From positions 1-6,426 of the forward strand of contig CALCEA010000031.1 in NCBI GenBank assembly GCA_937900675.1: 6,426 nucleotides of DNA. The letters are read 5' to 3'. The notes beneath the pieces were generated by a model. The model was given only the letters and a program-made list of their open reading frames with translations, was not told where the DNA came from and did no database searches. The stretch is from an uncultured Chitinophagaceae bacterium (lineage in GTDB: Bacteria > Bacteroidota > Bacteroidia > Chitinophagales > Chitinophagaceae). Shown here in pieces: positions 1 through 4,769 of this stretch (positions within the stretch are counted from its first letter, which is position 1; each line of letters starts with the position of its first letter). Both the position numbers and the translations under genes were made by a program.

Positions 1-514
1 CTTTTGGCTTATTTAATAAGATATAAACAGGGGTTACTTGTAGTTTAAGTACTTTTCCTTTTAATCTCACCACATCTTTGTATTGTACCTTATAGCCCGG
101 CTCTAATACAGTATCTCCATTGACAGTGATATTTCCCGCTTTTACTAATTCGGCAGCTTCTCTTCTTCCACATGCACCTGAATGTGCAATGTATTTATTC
201 AATGGCATTTGTTCGTGCTCTACATCGGCACTGGCAGTTACCTTACCAATACTAGCAGTTCTTTTTTCATCCGCACGATCCATGGATGCAGGTGTTCTTT
301 TTTTGAAAGTAGGTTTAGGACCTCTTTTGTTATTTCCAACAGGTTCTACCGCAATGCCTCTAGCAATATCTTTTTTTCTTTGACGCGCCGCTTCTCCCGC
401 TAATCTTGATTCTACCTTAGCTTTTTTCTTTTCTTGTCTATATTCTTCTTTAACAGCAGCTCCCTTTTTTTTATTGGAAAACTTGTCAAAATTGTCTGTT
501 CTTTTCTTGTTCAT
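1..514 (-). CDS. S4-domain rRNA pseudouridine synthase (RsuA/RluB/RluF family), 3' part beyond window
   Basis: My own translation from the ATG at 514 gives 171 residues, still open at the left edge. Residues 1 to about 100 are a lysine/arginine-rich, probably disordered extension. Residues 104-155 look like an S4 RNA-binding domain: MPLNKYIAHSGACGRREA, then a basic helix, then NGDTVLEPGYKV. Residues 163-171 (VYILLNKPK) match the first strand of the RsuA/RluB catalytic domain. The catalytic aspartate region lies outside the window, so activity cannot be confirmed. Family members isomerise uridine to pseudouridine in 16S (RsuA) or 23S (RluB, RluF) rRNA, and which target applies here is undecided. 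The start is firm: an in-frame TAA lies five codons upstream with no other ATG between. The gene begins 2 nt after the rlmN stop (TAATCATG), and AAAGGG sits 5 nt before the ATG, so translation is probably coupled to rlmN. Confidence 0.88.
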   Translation of the reverse strand, partial: MNKKRTDNFDKFSNKKKGAAVKEEYRQEKKKAKVESRLAGEAARQRKKDIARGIAVEPVGNNKRGPKPTFKKRTPASMDRADEKRTASIGKVTASADVEHEQMPLNKYIAHSGACGRREAAELVKAGNITVNGDTVLEPGYKVQYKDVVRLKGKVLKLQVTPVYILLNKPK

Positions 515-516
515 GA

Positions 517-1560
517 TTACCCTTTGTTAGCTAATTGACCACATGCAGCATCAATATCCTTTCCTCTACTTCTTCTAACTCTTACATTCACTCTGTTTTT
601 TTGTAACATATCTACAAATCTTTCAAATCCATCCTCATCTGGTTTATCAAATGGAAACTGATCAATAGAATTATATTCAATTACATTAATTAAATCTGCA
701 GGAACCTGTCTGTATAATTTAGTCAATTCCATTGCATCTTTCTCTGTATCGTTGAAGTCTTTGAATAAGATATATTCAAAAGTGATTTCATTGCCTGTTT
801 TCTTGTAGAAGTAATTCAAAGCTTCTACCAATGCTTGAATATTATTACTTTCATTGATAGGCATGATCTCGTTTCTTTTTTTATCATTGGCTGCGTGTAA
901 AGACAAGGCCAATTTAAATTTCACTTGATCGTCTCCTAATTGTTTGATGCCTTTAGCAACACCAGCAGTGGATACAGTAATTCTTCTCGGACTCATACCC
1001 AAGCCTTCTGGTGAAGTAATTCTTTCTATAGCAGCCAATACATTTTTATAATTCAATAAGGGTTCACCCATTCCCATAAACACAATATTGCTCAAATTGG
1101 CATCATATGTTTTTTCAGTTTGTTGCTTGATCATCACCACTTGGTCGTAGATCTCATCAAAACTCAAATTTCTTTTGCGCTCCATATAACCTGTAGCACA
1201 AAACTTACAACTTAAGCTACAACCAATCTGAGAAGACACACAAGCAGTTTTTCTCTCTGTAGTGGGAATCAATACACCCTCAATCATATGATCGTCAAAA
1301 GTTCTGAATCTTGTTTTTAAGGTTCCATCCTCACTTAATTGTGTGGCATCTAGGGTAAGGGCAGGTAGAGTAAATTGCTCTACCAATTTTTGACGCAAAG
1401 CCTTGCTTAAATTACTCATGTCGTCAAAACTATGGGCATGCTTTTGCCATAGCCACTCTTGAATTTGCTTTACTCTGTAAGAAGGCTCACCTGCTTCTTG
1501 TATAAATCGTTCAATATCAGTAACTTGTGCATGTCTGATATTGGGTCTCATCTTATCCAT
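517..1560 (-). CDS. rlmN: Dual-specificity 23S rRNA A2503 / tRNA A37 C2-methyltransferase RlmN
   Basis: This is a 347-aa radical-SAM enzyme of normal family length. RlmN adds a methyl group to C2 of A2503 in 23S rRNA, next to the peptidyl transferase centre, and in E. coli also to A37 of some tRNAs. The radical-SAM cluster motif CX3CX2C is C114-SLS-C118-KF-C121 (CSLSCKFC). The conserved upstream cysteine is C107 and the methyl-carrier cysteine is C340 in DIDAACGQL, equivalent to C355 of E. coli. The SAM-contacting motif FMGMGEP is at 161-167, and E94 aligns by spacing with the proposed base E105 of E. coli. All key residues are present, and the C340 context favours RlmN over the resistance paralogue Cfr. 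ATG 1560 is preferred. A second ATG at 1551 (M4) is possible, but it lies farther from the promoter element that ends 4 nt before ATG 1560. It heads an operon with the pseudouridine synthase. Confidence 0.97.
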   Translation of the reverse strand: MDKMRPNIRHAQVTDIERFIQEAGEPSYRVKQIQEWLWQKHAHSFDDMSNLSKALRQKLVEQFTLPALTLDATQLSEDGTLKTRFRTFDDHMIEGVLIPTTERKTACVSSQIGCSLSCKFCATGYMERKRNLSFDEIYDQVVMIKQQTEKTYDANLSNIVFMGMGEPLLNYKNVLAAIERITSPEGLGMSPRRITVSTAGVAKGIKQLGDDQVKFKLALSLHAANDKKRNEIMPINESNNIQALVEALNYFYKKTGNEITFEYILFKDFNDTEKDAMELTKLYRQVPADLINVIEYNSIDQFPFDKPDEDGFERFVDMLQKNRVNVRVRRSRGKDIDAACGQLANKG

Positions 1561-1564
1561 ACTG

Positions 1565-1572
1565 CAAAGATA
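1565..1572 (-). promoter_or_regulatory. Perfect Bacteroidota -7 element upstream of rlmN
   Basis: Read on the minus strand, 1572-1565 is TATCTTTG, an exact match to the Bacteroidota -7 consensus TAnnTTTG. Only CAGT separates it from the rlmN ATG at 1560. Initiation normally occurs a few bases after this element, so the mRNA would begin at or almost at the start codon, giving a leaderless or nearly leaderless transcript. I find no TTTG at the expected distance (about 19 nt) upstream, which lowers certainty. Confidence 0.5.
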
Positions 1573-1605
1573 CTTGTAAAGCCTCGTTTGTATTTATTTA
1601 TTTCT

Positions 1606-1636
1606 TTTGCCGATTTAGTAATAGTATCTAAATTCA
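1606..1636 (+). promoter_or_regulatory. Candidate promoter of the small exported-protein gene
   Basis: TTTG at 1606-1609 is followed after exactly 19 nt by TAAATTCA at 1629-1636, which matches 6 of 8 positions of TAnnTTTG. The spacing fits the Bacteroidota promoter model and would leave a 5' leader of roughly 20-25 nt before the ATG at 1665. The -7 match is imperfect, so this is only a candidate. Confidence 0.35.
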
Positions 1637-1664
1637 GGTCCTAAAACAATTAAAAAAGGCCATT

Positions 1665-2069
1665 ATGAAAAAAGTATTATTCTTAGCTGTGTTATGTATG
1701 AGTGCCATTTTCACAGTAAATGCGCAAGAGAGTCCATTAAAAGCTTATGTTGGAAAGTATGTTTTTGCTGCTGGAAGTCCAGTTGCTGAAGTAACTATTA
1801 CTATTGAAGATACTTCTTTGATGATTAATTCTGCAATGGGTTCTACTCCTATTGAAAAGAAAGGTGTTGATACATTTTATTTAGCACAATATGATGCAAA
1901 TGTAATTTTCAAAAGAGGTACAGATAAGGCTGTTAAAGAAGTGGCTATTATGGTGCAAGGCATGGAATTAGTTGGAGTTAAAGAAGCAGCAGCTGCTCCA
2001 GGTGCTCCTAATGCTATGAAACAAGAAGAATTTTTCGAAACAATTTGGGCAGAAAAACAAAACAGATAA
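1665..2069 (+). CDS. Small exported protein, DUF3471-like domain
   Basis: This 134-aa protein has a clear Sec signal peptide: MKK, a hydrophobic core at residues 4-16, and a signal peptidase I site VNA at 18-20 before Q21. The mature protein of about 114 residues begins LKAYVGKYVF, followed by alternating strands: VAEVTITIEDTSL, MINSAMGS, DTFYLAQYDANVIFKRG and KEVAIMVQGMELVGVKEA. This layout of 'YxGxY', a short beta-hairpin with an acidic turn, and 'F.....I.F.R' resembles the DUF3471 beta-domain usually found at the C-terminus of serine hydrolases of the beta-lactamase class. Here it stands alone, with a short Ala/Pro linker (109-116) and a charged helix-like tail. No catalytic motif is visible and its function is unknown. 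AAAAAAGG lies 6 nt before the ATG and may act as a weak ribosome-binding site. It appears monocistronic, flanked by divergent rlmN and convergent hisS. Confidence 0.85.
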   Translation: MKKVLFLAVLCMSAIFTVNAQESPLKAYVGKYVFAAGSPVAEVTITIEDTSLMINSAMGSTPIEKKGVDTFYLAQYDANVIFKRGTDKAVKEVAIMVQGMELVGVKEAAAAPGAPNAMKQEEFFETIWAEKQNR

Positions 2070-2076
2070 TTAATTA
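2067..2076. repeat. 10-bp perfect palindrome holding both convergent stop codons
   Basis: TAATTAATTA reads the same on both strands. Its first three bases are the stop codon of the small exported-protein gene, and its last three are the complement of the hisS stop codon. There is no room for a conventional GC-rich hairpin terminator between the two genes. The palindrome may be coincidental, because two convergent TAA stops already fix six of its ten bases. Confidence 0.6.
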
Positions 2077-3441
2077 GTCGAAGTAGTTCGTTAATTCTTC
2101 GAAACTAATAGTGTTTTGTTGGCCTGATGCTAAGTTTTTAACTGTGCATTTTGAGGCTGCTAATTCTTCCGATCCGATGATCACAATGTGAGGGATATTT
2201 TTCTTCTCAGCATATTTAAATTGCTTGTCAAATTTGCTCTTCTCAGGGTAGATTTCACAAGCAATTTTTTTATTTCTTAACTGCATCATTTGTAAATATG
2301 CAGCAGCTGCTTCTTGTTCTCCTAAATTAAAAAACAAAACCTGTGTGCCTGCTTCAATGGTTGCTGGGAATAATTGTTTTTCTTCTAGCACATCAAAAAT
2401 TCTATCTACGCCAAAACTAATTCCCACACCAGGAACATTGTTTACGCCAAACAATCCTGTAAGATCATCATATCTTCCGCCTCCGCCAATACTGCCCATT
2501 TGAGCATCATTTGCTTTTACTTCAAAAATTATTCCTGTATAATAATTTAATCCTCTAGCCAATGTAAAATCTGCTTCAATAAATGAAGCCATGCCAGTAG
2601 CTTGATGATAATTCAACACAAAATTTAATTCCTCTATTCCTTTATTAGCATGTTCGTTGCCAGCTAATAATTCGGCTAATTTTGTTAATTTCTCTTGATT
2701 GGTTCCTGCAATATTCAAGTAGGTATGAATAACGGATTGTTGTTGATCATTAAATCCTTTTGTACTTAATTCTGCTTGTACTTTTTCCCATCCTATTTTA
2801 TCTAATTTATCAATCGCAATAGTTAGGTCTATTAATTTATCTTCTCCACCACAAACCTGTGCCAGTGCTAATAATATTTTTCTATTATTTACTTTAATGG
2901 TTACTGGTAATTGTAAGGCTTTAAATGCAGTTACATAAATAGATACTAAATCAACTTCGTTGATTAAACTTTCACTACCCACAATATCTGCATCACATTG
3001 ATAGAACTCTCTATATCTTCCTTTCTGTGGTCTATCTGCTCTCCAAACAGGTTGCATCTGATATCTTTTGAAAGGGAAAGTCAATGATCCATGATTCATG
3101 GCCACATATCTTGCAAATGGGATGGTTAAATCATAACGAAGCGCTCTTTCTGTAATTGTAGTGGTAGATTTTCCTTGTAAAATTTTATCAAAGCCTTCTT
3201 TGGTTTGTACTTCTTTTGCAGGATTATCCAATCCGTTATTTAAAATTTTAAATATCAACTTGTCTCCTTCTTCTCCATATTTGCCCATCAAGGTTTCCAA
3301 GTTCTCCATGGCAGGGGTTTCTAATGGCTGAAATCCAAAAGTTTCAAATACATGCTTAATAGTGTTTAAAATGTATTGACGCTTATGTACCGTTGCAGCA
3401 TTAAAATCTCTTGTGCCTTGTGGAATGGAAGGTTTGCTCAT
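2074..3441 (-). CDS. hisS: Histidyl-tRNA synthetase (eukaryote/archaea-like type)
   Basis: This 455-aa cytoplasmic class II synthetase joins histidine to tRNA-His using ATP. Visible elements in order are: the N-terminal QGTRDF (8-13); LRYDLTIPFARYVA (101-114), the substrate strand; motif 2, R134 to D150 with GRYREFYQCD; the histidine-binding HisA motif LARGLNYYTG (294-303), where R296 corresponds to the catalytic arginine R259 of E. coli; HisB GGGGRYDDL (319-327); and motif 3 GVGISFGVDR (338-347). Residues from about 365 to the end form the anticodon-binding domain. LRYDLT and EFYQCD match human-type enzymes, not the E. coli LRPEGT type. At 455 residues it is longer than the E. coli enzyme (424), partly from extra sequence at about 66-95. 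HisA has Asn299 where E. coli and human have Asp. The start at ATG 3441 places QGTRDF at the expected distance from the N-terminus. The gene appears monocistronic. Confidence 0.97.
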   Translation of the reverse strand: MSKPSIPQGTRDFNAATVHKRQYILNTIKHVFETFGFQPLETPAMENLETLMGKYGEEGDKLIFKILNNGLDNPAKEVQTKEGFDKILQGKSTTTITERALRYDLTIPFARYVAMNHGSLTFPFKRYQMQPVWRADRPQKGRYREFYQCDADIVGSESLINEVDLVSIYVTAFKALQLPVTIKVNNRKILLALAQVCGGEDKLIDLTIAIDKLDKIGWEKVQAELSTKGFNDQQQSVIHTYLNIAGTNQEKLTKLAELLAGNEHANKGIEELNFVLNYHQATGMASFIEADFTLARGLNYYTGIIFEVKANDAQMGSIGGGGRYDDLTGLFGVNNVPGVGISFGVDRIFDVLEEKQLFPATIEAGTQVLFFNLGEQEAAAAYLQMMQLRNKKIACEIYPEKSKFDKQFKYAEKKNIPHIVIIGSEELAASKCTVKNLASGQQNTISFEELTNYFD

Positions 3442-3451
3442 TCAGTTAATA

Positions 3452-3481
3452 TTTGGGTGTAAAGATAATTGTTTAAATTGC
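3452..3481 (+). promoter_or_regulatory. Candidate promoter of the 75-aa membrane protein and lipoprotein genes
   Basis: TTTG (3452-3455) is followed after 18 nt by TAAATTGC (3474-3481), which matches 6 of 8 positions of TAnnTTTG. It would leave a leader of about 15 nt before the ATG at 3502. It occupies the same 40 bp as the candidate hisS promoter on the other strand, so the two could not be bound by polymerase at the same time. Confidence 0.35.
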
Positions 3482-3490
3482 TTTCCTAAA
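3460..3490 (-). promoter_or_regulatory. Candidate hisS promoter
   Basis: On the minus strand, TTTA (3490-3487) is followed after 19 nt by TATCTTTA (3467-3460). Each element differs from the Bacteroidota consensus (TTTG and TAnnTTTG) by a single G-to-A change, and the spacing is ideal. Transcription would start about 12-14 nt upstream of the hisS ATG, giving a very short leader. This leaves no space for a T-box or leader-peptide attenuator, so regulation at the leader is unlikely. Confidence 0.5.
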
Positions 3491-3501
3491 ATGTAATAAA
3501 G

Positions 3502-3729
3502 ATGGATACAAGAGAGCGATCTGAGCGTTCCTATCGTTTTTTCAGAAAAATATACGATTTCACCATGGCTACTTTAATCTTGGGCTCGGCAGTTTTGATG
3601 TTGGGAGCAAAGTGGTTTCATGTAGAACAGATAATGAATATTGATGCTGAATTTAGAATGATCTTTGGTATAATGTGTTTATTGTACGGTGGATTTAGAT
3701 TGTATAGAGGATTCAAACAAGACTATTAA
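3502..3729 (+). CDS. Small two-helix inner-membrane protein, function unknown
   Basis: This 75-aa protein has a charged N-terminus (MDTRERSERSYRFFRKIYDF), a first hydrophobic helix at about 21-38 (TMATLILGSAVLMLGAKW), a short polar loop with HVEQIMNIDAEF, a second helix at about 52-67 (MIFGIMCLLYGGFRLY) and a short basic tail RGFKQDY. Basic residues at both ends predict both termini in the cytoplasm, with the loop in the periplasm. There is no signal peptide cleavage site and I do not recognise a named family. It is first in a same-strand run with the lipoprotein gene (16 nt downstream), so the two are probably cotranscribed. Coding status is supported by the plausible topology, the tight spacing and its filling of the gap between hisS and the lipoprotein. 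The ATG at 3502 follows AATAAAG, with no clear Shine-Dalgarno sequence. Confidence 0.82.
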   Translation: MDTRERSERSYRFFRKIYDFTMATLILGSAVLMLGAKWFHVEQIMNIDAEFRMIFGIMCLLYGGFRLYRGFKQDY

Positions 3730-3745
3730 TTTTTCAATTTTATTT

Positions 3746-4654
3746 ATGAAAATTGCCCTGAAACTGTTTCCTGTAGCAGCTTTGCTATTGGTGTTATCTG
3801 CTTGTAATAACAATAAAAAACAAGCTGCAGTAGATACTCCTAATGAAGGAACTATTCATATTTCGGTAGAACAAAGTTTTAAACCATTTATTGATGAGCA
3901 AGTAAAAGTGTTTGCTTCAAGTTATCCTAAAGCAAATATTATAGTGCACTACAAATCTGAAATTGAGTGCATGAAGGATTTGGTAGAGGATAGCACAAGA
4001 ATGGTTATTGTAACCAGGGGTTTGGAGAAAAAAGAGCAGGAGGGTTTTAAAACTCAATTAGGTTTTAATCCAACATTTGGCATTTTGGCCTATAATGCAG
4101 TGGCAGTGATTGTGCATCAACAAGCAAGAGATACCGTTTTTACCATGAAAGATCTTCAGGATCGCTTAACGGGTAAAAAAGAGGGTAAAGTAGTGATGGA
4201 TGGCAATAATTTGACCGGTGTGGTTCGATTTATCAAAGATAGTTTGGCTAAAAATAATACATTAGGAAAAAATGTAATGGCAGCTGAGGGAAGTGAGGCA
4301 GTGATTGAATATGTGGCTGCGCATCCCGATGCGATTGGATTTGTAGGAATGAACTGGATTGCTGATACTTATGACCAAAAACAGGCAATGTATAGGGAAA
4401 AAGTGAAGACTGGACTAGTAGAATGTACCCTTTGTATCGAAAAAGGCTATTTTTCTCACCCATCTCCTTCCACTATCAGTCAGGGACAGTATTCTCTGTC
4501 TTTGCCTATCTATTTTATACTGAAAGAAAATTCCCCAGGCTTGGGTTCTGGCTTTTTAAACTTCATGAGCTTAGAAAGAGGCCAGCTGATATTTAGAAGG
4601 TCTTTCTTAGTGCCTGCTAAAATGAGCTTTAAGGAAAGGAAGGGTCTGCTGTAA
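3746..4654 (+). CDS. PstS-like substrate-binding-fold lipoprotein
   Basis: This 302-aa protein is exported as a lipoprotein. It has K2 and K6, a hydrophobic core and the lipobox LSAC with lipidated C20, followed by an NNNKK linker. From residue 35 on (GTIHISVEQSFKPFIDEQVKVFASSYPKA) it follows the type 2 periplasmic-binding fold of the PstS family, including IVTRGLEKKE (88-97), FGILAYNAVAVIVH (111-124), DAIGFVGMNW (195-204) and a C-terminal YSLSLPIYFILKE...GFLNFMSLERGQ (249-280). The phosphate-binding loops of true PstS (serine/threonine-rich GSGT-type segments) are not seen; the corresponding places read VEQSFKPF and DGNNLTGV. The ligand is therefore unknown and phosphate transport is doubtful. 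No ABC permease or ATPase gene is nearby. C75, C227 and C230 (CTLC) remain in the mature part. The start at 3746 is chosen because a reading from 3689 would overlap the upstream gene and bury the signal sequence behind 19 polar residues. Confidence 0.85.
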   Translation: MKIALKLFPVAALLLVLSACNNNKKQAAVDTPNEGTIHISVEQSFKPFIDEQVKVFASSYPKANIIVHYKSEIECMKDLVEDSTRMVIVTRGLEKKEQEGFKTQLGFNPTFGILAYNAVAVIVHQQARDTVFTMKDLQDRLTGKKEGKVVMDGNNLTGVVRFIKDSLAKNNTLGKNVMAAEGSEAVIEYVAAHPDAIGFVGMNWIADTYDQKQAMYREKVKTGLVECTLCIEKGYFSHPSPSTISQGQYSLSLPIYFILKENSPGLGSGFLNFMSLERGQLIFRRSFLVPAKMSFKERKGLL

Positions 4655-4656
4655 AT

Positions 4657-4678
4657 ACTAACAGATTTTAGTGTTTTT
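4657..4678 (+). terminator. Weak hairpin with T-run after the lipoprotein gene
   Basis: ACTAA (4657-4661) and TTAGT (4668-4672) form a 5-bp stem with a 6-nt loop, which a T-G wobble pair can extend. GTTTTT (4673-4678) follows at once. It begins 3 nt after the lipoprotein stop codon. The stem is short and AT-rich, so it may be only a partial terminator, and some readthrough into the TPR gene is likely. The rest of the 115-bp gap (4679-4769) is AT-rich and shows no well-spaced promoter. Confidence 0.35.
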
Positions 4679-4769
4679 ACCGAAAATTTAATAGAAATTT
4701 TGCACAAAAATTAATAATTTTAGCATTCTCTATTAGAGTATTTGTTTTTAAACTGAAAAAAAGAAACTG

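Noticed and set aside
120..403. Two plus-strand open frames (120-383 and 182-403) over the pseudouridine synthase
   Set aside because: They lie antisense to a well-supported coding region with S4-domain signatures. Their products show no family motif and they lack a promoter or a ribosome-binding site.
517..1560. Cfr-type antibiotic-resistance methyltransferase instead of RlmN
   Set aside because: Length, the DIDAACGQL C-terminus and the housekeeping context with a pseudouridine synthase fit RlmN, and there is no mobile element nearby.
1591..1603. Short TATT tandem repeat (three copies) in the divergent region
   Set aside because: Three copies of a 4-base unit in AT-rich intergenic DNA are expected by chance and show no sign of a regulatory repeat.
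1459..1644. Plus-strand 61-aa open frame across the start of rlmN
   Set aside because: Most of it is antisense to the conserved rlmN N-terminus and it crosses the promoter region. The product has no recognisable features.
3689..3745. Longer lipoprotein start at ATG 3689
   Set aside because: It would add 19 polar residues before the signal sequence and overlap the membrane-protein gene by 41 nt. The lipoprotein signal at 3746 is textbook.
3746..4654. Calling the lipoprotein a true phosphate-binding PstS
   Set aside because: The typical Ser/Thr/Gly phosphate loops are not visible and no pstC, pstA, pstB or phoU gene is present nearby.
4695..4702. AAATTTTG as a -7 element for the TPR gene, and TAATTTTA at 4715-4722 as an alternative
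   Set aside because: Each matches 7 of 8 consensus positions, but neither has a TTTG about 19 nt upstream. In such AT-rich DNA these matches are not distinctive, so the TPR promoter is left unassigned.
4248..4707. Minus-strand open frames at 4248-4463 and 4510-4707
   Set aside because: Both are antisense to the lipoprotein coding region, which has a lipobox and a conserved fold pattern. Neither has a plausible upstream signal.
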